Shown here one piece after another: positions 19,501 through 28,715 of a stretch of DNA of 64,000 nucleotides. A model generated the notes under the pieces. That model was not told the origin of the DNA, did not search any database, and worked only from the letters and a program-made list of their open reading frames with translations. The position numbers were made by a program, and so were the translations under genes. Within the stretch, counting starts at the first letter, position 1, and each line of letters begins with the position of its first letter. Origin of the DNA: Bradyrhizobium zhanjiangense (lineage in GTDB: Bacteria; Pseudomonadota; Alphaproteobacteria; Rhizobiales; Xanthobacteraceae); the NCBI RefSeq assembly GCF_004114935.1, contig NZ_CP022221.1, positions 8,329,001 to 8,393,000 on the forward strand, read 5' to 3'.

Positions 19501-19948
19501 CATCATCCTCATGGGCGTGCGGATAGCCGAAATAGACCAACGCACCGTCGCCCATATAGCGAGCAATTCTTCCCTGATAGCGGCCTATGACTTCTGCGAT
19601 GCAGCTGTGATACGCGCCAATCAGCGTCCGCATGTCCTCCGGGTCCAACCGCGCCGAAAGGGCTGTCGAGCCAACCAAGTCACAAAACATCACGGTAAGG
19701 TGGCGCCGCTCTCCTTCATCCCGCCCCTTCAGTTCGGTCGCTGTTTTCGCCGACTTTGATCTAGCTGCGTCATCAAGGTCTGCGATGGCACGCAATAGCT
19801 TGCGGCGATGACCTAGCAGGACGCCGAGCTCCTTTAGGTCCTGATCTGTCAGGTCGCACAAGACCGAAAGGTCAATGCCGTTTTCGGCGAAGCGCTGGGC
19901 GTACTCTGACAAGCCGATCGACTCGAGCCACTCGGTGACGCCTCTCAT
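16592..19948 (-). CDS. SAM domain-class III cyclase-AAA ATPase-TPR signalling protein
   Basis: The 1118-residue protein begins with a SAM-like domain (residues ~3-60, WLESIGLSEYAQRFAENGID). The class III nucleotide cyclase domain (~80-255) has HLTVMFCDLVGSTALS and ARYMGDGALVYFGYP with the two metal Asp residues, and NLAARLQ carrying the Asn/Arg pair. An AAA ATPase follows, with Walker A GEPGIGKS near residue 308 and a Walker B LLIFEDVHW. The long C-terminal half has TPR-like helices. It likely makes cAMP in response to an unknown signal. Start support is GAGGTG. Several paralogues per genome are usual in Bradyrhizobium. Confidence 0.9.
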   Translation of the reverse strand: MRGVTEWLESIGLSEYAQRFAENGIDLSVLCDLTDQDLKELGVLLGHRRKLLRAIADLDDAARSKSAKTATELKGRDEGERRHLTVMFCDLVGSTALSARLDPEDMRTLIGAYHSCIAEVIGRYQGRIARYMGDGALVYFGYPHAHEDDAEQAVRAALTLVGAVASIRNVAEALQIRVGIATGTVVVTELLIEKSLAEQAVVGETPNLAARLQTMAEPGTVLISAGTRRLTGGEFHYRDLGPVALKGWTEPLRVYQVLGMSGVESHFEAMHTTRLPPLFGREEEIELLLRRWRQATQEEGRVVALAGEPGIGKSHIALALNERLHGESHITLRYFCSEHHTHSALFPFISQLERAAGFRHSDSPQEKLSKLEALLAQSTGDPEHLAVLANLLALPTDDRYRLQDLTPQKRKEKTFAALLAQLDGLAAQQPALLIFEDVHWIDPTSLELLAAIVEHVPQLRALVLITARPEFTSPWPSYPHTTTIPLTRLGRRDGTALVLRVTGGKTLPKEVMEHILAHTDGVPLFVEELTKMVLEGGLLRERDGEYVLEAPLPSLAIPTTLQASLMARLDRLSPVRDVAQIGAVAGREFHYELVSAVAGLPKQRLDEALDQLVRSELLFCRGEVPHAVYTFKHALVRDAAYSGLLKGRRAALHASIATAFEQRFPEIVEAQPETLAHHLTVSGLFEKAGGYWLQAGKNAAMRSANVEAIAHLQRGIEASVHLADGARKDRLELDFQFALGPCLIATQGPASNKAVATFTRARELCERLGDPPEQLQIMFWLATASVIRGELPVAEEMVAVLLHLAETRGNRPALLNAMRGQAMIRLFMGHLTGAREAIERAVEAFDASTEDERLAARAAGQDAGVADLALMSWVLWLLGNVDTAITRMDAAIQRADDISHPHSQAYACYYASVLHALRGELLTARRYAERCLTLSEEHGFRQWRGLALAVRGICMTSLDPSSSALEEIRTAMNEYRGAGYQLGITALYVLLCPALLLSNQWEAAVEVIEQGLATSSHNSERVFEAELYRLKARALLVRGALEASTEAQSQLDQALTTARSQHAKALELRAAMDLATLWMDQGRRKEALELLAPIYAWYAEGFETNDLKEAKALLDRLR

Positions 19949-20684
19949 GACAATTCGGCACCTCCCTCGGCTCAGTTCTCAGTTCCGGCAGGTATCGCTT
20001 CCAAAGCGCAATCGCTCCGCCCTGTACCGAGGCCAGCCGGATCTCGGTTATCTCTCCGAAAGGTACGGTGGTGAGGGTGCGGCAACCGCCAACTCACTTG
20101 TTCCGGACTGAATCAGCAGAAAAGCGACCGCCGCATGCGACCGTACTGCAACCGGGGAGAGACCAATCGTGTCTTCGACGCCGCTCGACATGGCGAGCGG
20201 TGAATTTGCGCCTAGAGATTGGTCGTCGCGGCAAAAAAATGGTTCACTGAAGAAGGGCTAGTTCGAATGGGGTTGTCGCCTTTGAAGCGCCTCTGAAAAG
20301 AGTGAGCTTCCTATTTTTTAGAGAGGACTTCTTCCCTGAGAACCAGGGAGCTGGCTCCGGAGACCGCTCGACCTCTTTTGGACTAGGCCTCTCGCGAAAG
20401 GAGCTGTTTCGGCTCTTCCAGCCGACGCGCCAGCTCCATGGCCGCTGGCACGAGAGCTGCACGGGTTCCCTTCTGGCCCTTCTGAGACCTGCGGATCTGG
20501 GACGAACGTCCGCTTTCCGCTAAAGCCTACCCTCCCCGCCAAGTCGCCCAGAGCGGACATGCTGCGCTCAACATGCACTGCGCGATTGCGCGTCATCCCG
20601 CCTGAATTCTCCATCGACATCGCAGCTTGATGATCTCGCGGCATCGGAAGCCATATGCGCTGGGCGCAGCACGGAAACGGCCGA
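19949..20684. other. Long intergenic region, one hairpin seen
   Basis: About 735 bases separate the cyclase start from the end of the sugar permease gene. The only structure I see is TCCCTGAGAACCAGGGA near 20334, a 6-base-pair stem with a 5-base loop and no T-run. The minus-strand frames across it lack motifs and ribosome binding sites. Confidence 0.5.
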
Positions 20685-21530
20685 CTATTTGACCGCGCCA
20701 CCTGTGATGCCGCTGATGAAGCGGTCCAAAAAGAGATTATAGGCAATCGCCACTGGAACGCTGGAAATAAGCGCCGCGCCCATCAATTCGCCCCAATAAA
20801 AAATGTCTCCGCGGATCAAATCCGTCGCGACTCCCAAAGTAACGGGCTTCTCACTGGAAGAGGAGATGAAGGTCAGCGCATACACGAACTCCTGCACCGT
20901 TAGCGTGAACGCAAAGATCACTACGGTCAGAATGCCAGGAACTGAAAGAGGAAGGACAGTTTTCACGAATGCCCCCACGACAGTACAGCCGTCGATGATT
21001 GCAGCCTCCTCGATCTCACGCGGCACCGACTTGAAGAAGCCCATAAGCAGCCAGGTGCAGAACGGGATGGTGAAAGTGGGGTAGACGACGACAAGAGCCC
21101 ACATGCTGTCCTGCAATCCGAGCAACGTAACGACTCGAGCGAGCGGCAGGAACAGAAGCGTCGGCGGCACCAGATAGGTCAGGAAGATGCCGATGCTGAG
21201 ATTTTCGCCACTGCGGCCCGGCATGCGCGCCAGCCCATAGCCGGCCGGCAGAGCCACGAGAAGAGTGATAGCCACGACACAAAGCCCAATAAGGGCGCTA
21301 TTGGACAGCCACTGCACGAACAGCGTGTCTTCAAACAAATACTTGAGATGTTCGAGCGTAGGCGGCGCGTTGAACCAATAGGGGATGGACTTGAGATTAT
21401 AGAGGTCGCCGTCCGTCTTGAAGGTGGTGATCAGCATCCAGTAGAAGGGAAACGCGGCGAATACAACCAGCGTAACCACCGCGCCATAAAACGAACTCTG
21501 GCCAACTACTTTTCCGGCAAGGCGCGGCAT
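20685..21530 (-). CDS. Sugar ABC transporter permease, MalG type
   Basis: The 281-residue inner-membrane protein has six predicted helices and the ABC-2-component EAA loop (EEAAIIDGCTVVGAFVKTVL) near residue 175. The N-terminal FYWMLITTFKT pattern is typical of MalG/UgpE proteins. It is the last gene of a four-gene importer operon (binding protein, ATPase, permease, permease). Its ATG lies one base after the stop of the preceding permease gene, so translation is coupled. Confidence 0.9.
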   Translation of the reverse strand: MPRLAGKVVGQSSFYGAVVTLVVFAAFPFYWMLITTFKTDGDLYNLKSIPYWFNAPPTLEHLKYLFEDTLFVQWLSNSALIGLCVVAITLLVALPAGYGLARMPGRSGENLSIGIFLTYLVPPTLLFLPLARVVTLLGLQDSMWALVVVYPTFTIPFCTWLLMGFFKSVPREIEEAAIIDGCTVVGAFVKTVLPLSVPGILTVVIFAFTLTVQEFVYALTFISSSSEKPVTLGVATDLIRGDIFYWGELMGAALISSVPVAIAYNLFLDRFISGITGGAVK

Positions 21531-21531
21531 G

Positions 21532-22467
21532 TCAAATCTCCCGCCGCCGCAGCGACCGCAAGAGCAGGATCACCGCAACCAAGAGGAAGGGGAACAGGAA
21601 CAGACAAATGGCCGCTCCGTGAGCGACATCGCCCGAGAGGATGCCCACCTGAAACGCCAGCGTGCCGAGCACCTGCGTGCTGTTGATCGGTCCACCCTTC
21701 GTCAGCAAATAGACGACGCTGAGATCCGTAAAGGTGAACACCGTGCCGAAGATCAGAGCGATCATGATGATCGGGGCGATGATTGGCAGGATGATTTGAT
21801 AGTTGCGGCGCCAGAAGCCTGCACCGTCGATCGTGGCGGCATCGAGCACATCCTGTGGCACCGACGTGAATCCGGCAAGGAAGATCACGACGCCGAAAGG
21901 AAACAGGCGCCACGCATGCACGGTCGCCACGGCAATCATCGCCAAATCCTCTTGCCCCAGCCATTGGGGCCGGTGTGCCGGATCGATCAATCCTGCCGCG
22001 AGCAGCGTCCAGTTGATAACGCTATAGAGCGAGTCGAACATCCACACCCAGGCCAGCGTCGCCAGTGACACCGGTACTGCCCAGGGCAGAACGATAAGCG
22101 CGCGGGCCAGCCGGCGCCCCGGGAACTCCTGCATGAGGAGCATGGCGCCGATCTTGCCCAGCAGCAGGCCGATGATTTGGGCACTGATCGTGAAGATGAG
22201 GGTGTTGGCCAGTGTCCGCCGGAAGATCTCGCTGTCGATGACCTCGCGGAAGTTCTTCAGCCCGACAAACGTCCAGCTCGGATTGAAGATGCTGTAGGCG
22301 CTGACGCTGTAATACAGTGCAAGCAGGAATGGCAGCCCGACGAGCACGACGACATAGAGGATCGCGGGGATGATGAACAGCGGCCCGAGCACCTCGAGCC
22401 GATCGAACGCAGTAAACCGCGATCGTGCAGTTCGACGGGGCGCACCTGCCTCGGCGATCGCGCTCAT
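21532..22467 (-). CDS. Sugar ABC transporter permease, MalF type
   Basis: I took the ATG that overlaps the stop of the ATPase gene (ATGA) rather than an upstream one inside that gene. This gives 311 residues starting MSAIAEAGAPRRTARSRFTA. Six to seven hydrophobic helices and the EAA loop (VLDAATIDGAGFWRRNYQII) are visible. It pairs with the MalG-type protein to form the carbohydrate channel. The solute is unknown. Confidence 0.9.
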   Translation of the reverse strand: MSAIAEAGAPRRTARSRFTAFDRLEVLGPLFIIPAILYVVVLVGLPFLLALYYSVSAYSIFNPSWTFVGLKNFREVIDSEIFRRTLANTLIFTISAQIIGLLLGKIGAMLLMQEFPGRRLARALIVLPWAVPVSLATLAWVWMFDSLYSVINWTLLAAGLIDPAHRPQWLGQEDLAMIAVATVHAWRLFPFGVVIFLAGFTSVPQDVLDAATIDGAGFWRRNYQIILPIIAPIIMIALIFGTVFTFTDLSVVYLLTKGGPINSTQVLGTLAFQVGILSGDVAHGAAICLFLFPFLLVAVILLLRSLRRREI

Positions 22468-23501
22468 CGAGCTTGCTCCCTGGGGCTGACGATACGCCGA
22501 CCATCCCGATCGAAATAGCGCAGCTCCGTGTTCCGAACCGCAAATTTGTGCCATTCACCGGCGCGGATGCCAGACAGTGGAACGTGGGCAGGCAGCTTCG
22601 CCGTGACTTCGCGCTTCGCCCGGAAGCCATCCAACGCACCGTACAAGATGCGCTCCGATCCGAGATACTCCATGCGATCGATGCGGAAGGGAAGCTCGGA
22701 GAGTGCGGCTCCGTCGAGCATCTCCCGCGGCAGGAAATGCTCCGGCCGAAAACCCAAGAGTCCACCGCTATGCTCGACCAGGTTCATGGGCGGGGTCCCG
22801 AGGAAACTCGCGACAAAATCGTCGGCGGGGTGGTCGTAAATCTCGCTTGGAGTTCCGACTTGTCGGAGCTTGCCATGGTCGATAACGGCGATGCGATCGC
22901 CCATGCCCATGGCTTCGACCTGATCGTGCGTGACGTAAATGGTGGTCGTTGCCACCTTCTGCTGGAACTGCTTCAGCTCACTGCGCGCACTTGCTCGCAG
23001 CTTCGCGTCCAGATTGGACAGCGGTTCGTCCAGCAGGAATACGGTTGGATTGCGTACGAGCGCGCGGGCCAGCGCCACACGCTGGCGCTCGCCTCCCGAA
23101 AGCTGGCGGGGACGCCGGTGAAGCAGGTGGTCGATCCCGAGCAGGCCGGCAGCCCAATCGACCTTGCGCTTGATCTCAGGCCGTGGCGTACCCTGCGTCC
23201 TCAGCGGAAATGCAATGTTGTTGGAGACAGTCAGGTGCGGATAGAGCCCATAGCTCTGAAATACCATGGCGACGCCACGCGCGCGCGGCGTGATGTCATT
23301 GACGATTTCCTCGTTGATCAGGACGTCGCCGGACGTTTGCCGCTCGAGACCGGCAATGATCCTCAGGAAGGTCGTCTTGCCGCAGCCCGATGGACCGAGC
23401 AGCACCAGAAACTCACCGTCGCGGACCGATAAGCTGACACCATCGAGGGCAGCGACGTCACCGAAAACCTTTCTGAGGTCTTTGACAACAACCGCGGCCA
23501 T
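22464..23501 (-). CDS. Sugar ABC transporter ATP-binding protein, MalK/UgpC type
   Basis: The 345-residue protein has Walker A GPSGCGKTT, the Q-loop MVFQSYGLYPH, signature LSGGERQRV, Walker B VFLLDEPLSNLDAKLR and the H-loop YVTHDQ. A C-terminal TOBE/MalK regulatory domain of ~110 residues follows (GFRPEHFLPRE). It energises the importer formed by the two downstream permeases and takes its cargo from the Tat-exported binding protein encoded 140 bases upstream. Confidence 0.92.
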   Translation of the reverse strand: MAAVVVKDLRKVFGDVAALDGVSLSVRDGEFLVLLGPSGCGKTTFLRIIAGLERQTSGDVLINEEIVNDITPRARGVAMVFQSYGLYPHLTVSNNIAFPLRTQGTPRPEIKRKVDWAAGLLGIDHLLHRRPRQLSGGERQRVALARALVRNPTVFLLDEPLSNLDAKLRASARSELKQFQQKVATTTIYVTHDQVEAMGMGDRIAVIDHGKLRQVGTPSEIYDHPADDFVASFLGTPPMNLVEHSGGLLGFRPEHFLPREMLDGAALSELPFRIDRMEYLGSERILYGALDGFRAKREVTAKLPAHVPLSGIRAGEWHKFAVRNTELRYFDRDGRRIVSPREQAR

Positions 23502-23640
23502 CTGGACTCCCTCTGTACCTTGAGCAAGGAACGCCTAAGGCTGCCCTCCGCGCCTGGCAGGCTCCAGTGCCTTGCCCGATCGGTATCGACGTTCTACGAG
23601 GCGAGCAGCTCGATGTACCTGCCCCGCTGTTGGCATCGGT

Positions 23641-24996
23641 TTATAATACCTCCGACCACTTCTTGTAGATCAGCTCGATCTCTTTCTGCGCCCAGGCGAC
23701 CGCTTCCTCTGGCGTCGCTTTGTCGGTCGCGGCCTTGGCCATCATGTCGACGATGATGAAATTGTCCGCGACCTCGTCCGATGCCGGTCCGGCCGGTCCC
23801 GGATAGCCATAAGTCGCGTGCCACTCATCAGCCGTCTCCAGCACCTGCAGCTTATCAGCCGGGTGCGAGGTCGGGTCGTTCGACAAGATCGGCATGGGCT
23901 TGGGCACGAGGTTCTCGAACAGCGGATGATTGTAGCCCGTGCTCGCCTCGAAGACGGCGACCCAATTGTCGGTCCAGTAGCGCAGGAACTCGATTGCCGT
24001 GTCCTTGCTGCGCGCGAAACGCCAGACTCCGTAGGAGTTGGGCGATCCACATGCCAACCGACGCACAGGTCCGGCCGGCGTCTTCCAGACGGAAATCTTG
24101 TCGGCTAATTCGGGGTTGGCCTTCTGTATCGACCGATATGCGGAGATCGGGTTGTGAATCCATGATCCCCGACCGGATGCCAATAACCGGTTATTGCTGG
24201 CATCGTCCCAGGACAGGACTTCCGGTTCCATGGCGTCCTTATAAATGGCGCGAACGAGCTTCACGACCTCAAGCGTCTCTTTGGAGTTGAGGGTGACGCG
24301 CTTGCCCGTCTCATCGCATTCAGAGGCGCCATAGCTCCACAGCATGCTGCGGTACGAGAGGTTCGGGTCGACGGAGTGCCCAAGCGAGATACCAATCGGG
24401 GTGCCCTTCGCTTTCAGCTTGGCGCCACCGACACGGATATCTTCCCAAGTATCGGGTTTCACACCGGTCTCGTCCCACAGATCCTTCCGGTAAAGGCCGG
24501 GGAACGAGATGTAGTAGGCCGGAAGCGCGCTCCAGACCTTCGTATCCTCGTTGTACCCGATCTGGCGACCAATCTGATGAACCTTGCCGTGCTTCTTCTC
24601 CACTTCGCTGACGAGACTGCTGAGATCGACGACATGTTTTTCGTACAAATGCGGGCCGCCCGATCCACTGAAGGCAAAAATGTCATGTCCGGCTCCCGCA
24701 GACACCTCGGCTGCGGCGCGCGCCGGTAATTCCAGATGCGGGATGTGATCAACGGTTACAGTAACACCGTTCTTCTTGCCCCACGCCGTTGCAAAACTAT
24801 CGAACCATTTGTCGTACTGAGGCACGAAATGGCTCCACTGGAGGACCTTTAGCGTCTTGGTCTGTGCAAGAGCTGTAGACACAAATGGCGACGAAAGCGC
24901 CGGCGCCAGACCCGCAGTTCCAGCCGCGGCGCCCACCTGTTTCAAGAACCCGCGTCGTGTGACGGATGATGTGGAAATTTCTCGTTCTGACCGCAT
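23641..24996 (-). CDS. Tat-exported sugar ABC substrate-binding protein
   Basis: The ATG at 24996 follows AGGAGGAG. The 451-residue protein starts with a twin-arginine signal (SSVTRRGFLKQVGAAAGTAG...). The mature part is a type I extracellular solute-binding protein of the MalE/UgpB class: TLKVLQWSHFVPQYDKWFDS, then ELPARAAAEVSAGAGHDIF. Aromatic residues for sugar stacking are plausible (SYRSMLWSYGASECDE), but the ligand is unknown. It heads the four-gene importer operon. Confidence 0.9.
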   Translation of the reverse strand: MRSEREISTSSVTRRGFLKQVGAAAGTAGLAPALSSPFVSTALAQTKTLKVLQWSHFVPQYDKWFDSFATAWGKKNGVTVTVDHIPHLELPARAAAEVSAGAGHDIFAFSGSGGPHLYEKHVVDLSSLVSEVEKKHGKVHQIGRQIGYNEDTKVWSALPAYYISFPGLYRKDLWDETGVKPDTWEDIRVGGAKLKAKGTPIGISLGHSVDPNLSYRSMLWSYGASECDETGKRVTLNSKETLEVVKLVRAIYKDAMEPEVLSWDDASNNRLLASGRGSWIHNPISAYRSIQKANPELADKISVWKTPAGPVRRLACGSPNSYGVWRFARSKDTAIEFLRYWTDNWVAVFEASTGYNHPLFENLVPKPMPILSNDPTSHPADKLQVLETADEWHATYGYPGPAGPASDEVADNFIIVDMMAKAATDKATPEEAVAWAQKEIELIYKKWSEVL

Positions 24997-25566
24997 GTTT
25001 GTCTCCTCCTGACAAGTCGTCCTGGCAGCCACATTGCAACGTGGTGGCCGCTCGTGCAGGCTGCGCCAACAATGCCTTAGCCTGCTTGCTCGACTGCGGT
25101 GGGCGCCCATGTAAAAGCCTCGCCTCCCAGGTCGGCAGGCGCGCTCCAAAACTGGCATCCTGGTTGGTCCGGCCCCAGCTTGTCCAAAGACGGTTATTCG
25201 AGCTGCGATAGAATACGTCAATACCCGGGGCACACCCGTCATGGGCCAGCTCTGACCATAGCTCAACCGGGCCTGTGTCAGTCGGCGCGCTCCACCTTGG
25301 GCGCGAGCCAAGCCGAGGCTAGGGATAGGTAACTAGCGATGGGAGCTACAGCACCTGCGTAACCCATCGTTTGCCCCTAACAGCGGCAGGACGAGGTCAC
25401 CCGGCAGTGCAAGTCGAAGTTATGGTACTCCTTCTTCCGCTCGGCCACAAATATTCCTCGTTCAGCACGGCCATCGAAGAGAATGGCGGACCTGCAAGGA
25501 CACGCGCCGGACGAGATTGCTGCACCGCAGCCAACCCGTACGTGGCTTTGAAGTGACCGTGGCAGG
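24997..25566. other. Upstream region of the sugar ABC operon
   Basis: About 570 bases precede the binding-protein gene. The operon's promoter must lie here, but I see no distinct operator palindrome and no gene. Minus-strand frames near 25400-25800 lack motifs. Confidence 0.45.
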
Positions 25567-25686
25567 AACGCCGAGGCCCGCGATCTCCTCGCTCCGATCT
25601 GCGGCGGGTCCACCGAGGGCTTCGGCATGCCCGACTTGAGGGAGACCAAAATCCTGCTCGACGCTGGCGCCACAAGCAGACTTGTG
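25567..25686 (+). pseudogene. C-terminal scrap of a cyclase/TPR signalling protein
   Basis: The frame reads NAEARDLLAPICGGSTEGFG, then MPDLRETKILLDA. This matches the last TPR and tail of the cyclase family represented intact at 16592-19948, whose C-terminus reads KEALELLAPIYAWYAEGFET then NDLKEAKALLDRLR. A TGA lies just upstream where Trp is expected. No other part of the gene is visible, so it is an old 3' fragment. Confidence 0.6.
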
Positions 25687-26008
25687 GTCGCGAGGCGCGG
25701 TAAGGAATGTCGGCTCCTGGTACTTCGGGACACGTCCGGGTGCTCGGAAAATGTCCGTTGGAGGAGACAGGAAAATATCGGCCCCGTCTCAATCGCTGTC
25801 ATTTGACCTTACCGGATATCTGGCCCGATTAGCACTTGAGGCAGGATGTGAGCCATTTCTCACGCGTCTGGCAGTCGAAAAGTGCTAGTCTTGGGAGACA
25901 GCGCAAGGCCGGTTCTTACGGGACACATGCGACGACGGAAATTCGTCAGGCTGTTGGAAGGAGCGGTGACTGTTTAGCCGCTCGCTGCCTGCAGTCGGAG
26001 GAATAACG
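25687..26008. other. Intergenic region before the aldo/keto reductase gene
   Basis: About 320 bases with no gene-like frame. The only feature is the GGAGGAA ribosome binding site just before the ATG at 26009. Confidence 0.5.
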
Positions 26009-27007
26009 ATGCAATTGCGAGCCTTTGGGCGTACGGGAATGCGGCTCTCGGTGCTGGGCTTCGGCTGCGGCGCAGTGGGCGGACTTATGGTACGCGGCGA
26101 TCCTGCCGAGCAGGAGCGTACCATCGCGCGCGCGATCGCCGCTGGCGTGAACTACTTCGACACCGCGGTGCTGTACGGCAATGGAGAATCAGAAAAGAAC
26201 CTTGGCCGCGTCTTGCAAAAGCTGAAACCTGCTAACGTGGCCGTCGGCACCAAGGTCCGGTTGCCGCCCAGCGAATTCGGTCGCATTGCCGACGCCGTAA
26301 CGATGTCGCTCGAAGGTAGTCTGGAGCGACTACGTCTTGACCGGGTCGACATCTTTCACTTGCACAATCCGATTACCGAGAGAGGAGGTGGATTGGCGCT
26401 GAGCGTCCGACAAGTGCTCGGAGACGTGGTACCCGCCTTCGAGCGCCTGCGTCAGCAGGGAAAGACACGTTTCCTTGGGACTACCGCAGTAGGCGACACC
26501 GCGGCACTGCATCAAGTGACTGATTCGCGCGCCTTCGACAGCGCTCAAGTCGTCTACAACATGATCAACCCATCTGCCGCCGAGGAATTGCCGACGAACT
26601 ATCCGGCCCAAGACTACGGACGACTATTCGACCACACCAAGGCGGCCGGCGTTGGAGTAGTGGGCATCCGCGTGCTGGCCGGCGGCGCACTATCGGGTTC
26701 AGCTGAGCGTCATCCGATCGCGGGTCCGGCGCCCGAGCCGATTGGTTCGGCTATGACTTACGATGCCGATGTCGTTCGCGCACGCCGTCTAATGCCGCTG
26801 GTAAATGAGGGGTTCGCCGCCACCTTGACCGAAGCCGCCACGCGTTTTGCGCTGTCTCACCCGGCGATGGGCACTATCTTGATCGGTATGGCGACGCCGC
26901 AACAGTTCGAGGAGGCACTCGCCGCGGTTCAAAAAGGTCCACTACCGCGAGCTGCATTCGACCGGCTGTGGGCACTATGGCAGGAATTCTCTGGTGAACC
27001 ACGATGA
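26009..27007 (+). CDS. Aldo/keto reductase
   Basis: The 332-residue protein is a full-length NADPH-dependent aldo/keto reductase. The catalytic tetrad is recognisable: Asp and Tyr in NYFDTAVLYGNGESEKNLG, Lys in VAVGTKVRL, and His in DIFHLHNPIT. The C-terminal IGMATPQQFEEAL region fits the cofactor-binding end. It reduces an aldehyde or ketone, possibly derived from a sugar, since it stands divergent from the sugar ABC operon. No direct evidence links them. Confidence 0.92.
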   Translation: MQLRAFGRTGMRLSVLGFGCGAVGGLMVRGDPAEQERTIARAIAAGVNYFDTAVLYGNGESEKNLGRVLQKLKPANVAVGTKVRLPPSEFGRIADAVTMSLEGSLERLRLDRVDIFHLHNPITERGGGLALSVRQVLGDVVPAFERLRQQGKTRFLGTTAVGDTAALHQVTDSRAFDSAQVVYNMINPSAAEELPTNYPAQDYGRLFDHTKAAGVGVVGIRVLAGGALSGSAERHPIAGPAPEPIGSAMTYDADVVRARRLMPLVNEGFAATLTEAATRFALSHPAMGTILIGMATPQQFEEALAAVQKGPLPRAAFDRLWALWQEFSGEPR

Positions 27008-27403
27008 TCGCCCAGGTTGCCCACGCACGATTGCAGCTAGAAATCGGCAGCCTGCCGCCTCCAATCTAAGAAACGATGACTTCCGAGTTTGGCACGCTTG
27101 AGACATGCCGACGGACTCTGACAATGTGAGCTTATCGGGGAAGACCGGAATTGATCGGCACACGAGCAAATCGACACGAATGCCCCTACCAGGCCCCCGC
27201 GTGCGCCGCCTCTCGCACAACCTGCAATCAGCTTTCCGCGCCGGCCAATTTCTGCGCCGACGTGGGGTACTCGGCCCTTAAAGAGCAATCTGATTGCTGA
27301 CGACTTTAGGTGCGATGAGTAGACCTGAATAATTGCTACGAGGAACTTTTGGTCTCCCTGGACGTCGTAAGTGACGCCACGAAGGCTTGGCACAGGAGGT
27401 GCC
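27008..27403. other. Intergenic region, nothing recognised
   Basis: About 395 bases with no motif-bearing frame on either strand. AGGAGG lies directly before the next start. Confidence 0.5.
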
Positions 27404-28675
27404 ATGTCGAAGTTCGGTGTTGCAGTTGTTGCTGTCGCGTTGGTGACCGCTCTGTCGAGTGCCGCGGAAGCGCGCAGGCACCTTGGTCTCGGCCCACTTG
27501 GCGCGTTCACCAGCTTGTTTCCAGGCGGGTTTCTTGCTCGCCATCACGTGCATCACCGCCATGTGCGCGTGCATCAGATTGGGAAGCCTCCCGTCGAAAA
27601 TGCGCCAGTTGCTTCGCAAAACGTCCCCGCTGCGACGAATGAGCGCTCTGGCGAGGAAAGGTTGGATATTGGCAGGCTGTTCACCGCCCCCGAGGCACGC
27701 CGGCAGGTCGCCACGAACGCCGCACTTGCGCTCTGGCATGGCGACCGTGATGCCACGGTCGGGTGGTGGTCTCACGGCCATGGCGGATATGGCTGGGTCG
27801 GGCCGCTGTTCTGGCCATTCGCCGACAATGATGTTTACGGCTACGTTGTCTTTGGTGATGGCATGGGCTTCTGGGACTACGGCTATCCCGACATCTATGC
27901 CGGACTCTTTGGGCCTTACAGCAGCGACGAACTGACGACCTATATCGCTCCGGACTCTCCTCGCCGAAGAGAAAGAAAGGTCCCGCCGCTGCAGCAGTTC
28001 TGCGGTGATGTCGCGCAGGAAATTGCTGGTCTCGCAATTGATCAGATAAATCGGGCAGTTCAGCCGACCGAGGGGCAACGTGCAGCGCTGGATCGCTTTG
28101 CCGTTGCGTCCAAGTCAGTTGCCCGGATCATTCAGGCATCTTGTCCGAAGCAGGTCGCATCGACGGCGCCGGCTCGATTGGCCTCGATGCAGCAACGCAT
28201 TGCGGCCATCCTCCAGGGCGTGATATCGCTGGAACCGCCACTGCAGGATCTTTACGACCTGCTGAATGACGACCAGAAAAGACGGCTCAACGCACTCGCC
28301 AATGAGCAGTTCGAGGTGGCGTCCGCAAACGGCACCATCAGGGCATCAGCAAAGGTCTGCGACGCCTCTCCGCCGTTCGCGTTGCAATGGCCGACTGACG
28401 AGATTGACGCCAAGCTACATCCGAACGATGCCCAGCGCGAGGCACTTTGGAGGCTGCAGCGTGCGAGTGCCGAGGCTGTCGAAATCCTGAGCTATGAATG
28501 TCAGCCGAGAGATGCGATGACGCCATCGGATCGCCTTGCCGCAGTGGATCGTCGGCTTGATGCCTTGCAAAAAGCCATCAATCTGGTGAGCCTCACGATG
28601 GATGAATTCCACGCCACGCTTGACGATAAGCAGAAGTCTCAGTTCGAACTGATCGGGTCACAGCGAGCGTCGTGA
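27404..28675 (+). CDS. Exported LTXXQ-motif (Spy/CpxP-like) protein
   Basis: The ATG at 27404 has AGGAGG 5 bases upstream and starts a signal peptide (MSKFGVAVVAVALVTALSSA). A His-rich patch (RHHVHHRHVRVH) around residue 45 and a Gly/Trp/Tyr-rich middle follow. The helical C-terminal half has repeated L-x-x-x-Q units: VQPTEGQRAALDRF, LNDDQKRRLNAL, LHPNDAQREALWRL, LDDKQKSQFELI. These are typical of periplasmic Spy/CpxP-like chaperone or stress proteins. The His patch might bind metal. The protein is 423 residues, much longer than Spy, and repeats the unit about twice. Confidence 0.75.
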   Translation: MSKFGVAVVAVALVTALSSAAEARRHLGLGPLGAFTSLFPGGFLARHHVHHRHVRVHQIGKPPVENAPVASQNVPAATNERSGEERLDIGRLFTAPEARRQVATNAALALWHGDRDATVGWWSHGHGGYGWVGPLFWPFADNDVYGYVVFGDGMGFWDYGYPDIYAGLFGPYSSDELTTYIAPDSPRRRERKVPPLQQFCGDVAQEIAGLAIDQINRAVQPTEGQRAALDRFAVASKSVARIIQASCPKQVASTAPARLASMQQRIAAILQGVISLEPPLQDLYDLLNDDQKRRLNALANEQFEVASANGTIRASAKVCDASPPFALQWPTDEIDAKLHPNDAQREALWRLQRASAEAVEILSYECQPRDAMTPSDRLAAVDRRLDALQKAINLVSLTMDEFHATLDDKQKSQFELIGSQRAS

Positions 28676-28715
28676 TGCCGTATTCCGAATTGCAGAACGC
28701 TCCCGACGAACGCGC

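Noticed and set aside
20334..20350. Hairpin TCCCTGAGAACCAGGGA as a terminator of the sugar ABC operon
   Set aside because: It lies over 330 bases beyond the last stop, has only six base pairs and no T-run on either strand.
22425..23432. A 335-codon plus-strand frame opposite the MalK-type ATPase gene
   Set aside because: The minus strand has all ABC ATPase motifs. The plus-strand frame is its complement shadow.
13523..25562. TGA in place of Trp in three remnants (UPF0182-like, E1 alpha, cyclase tail), raising UGA recoding
   Set aside because: All three also have frameshifts or missing parts, and intact neighbours use TGA as a normal stop, so simple TGG-to-TGA decay is enough.
27278..28078. 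266-codon minus-strand frame opposite the Spy/CpxP-like gene
   Set aside because: No motifs or start signals. The plus strand has AGGAGG, a signal peptide and the repeated LxxxQ units.
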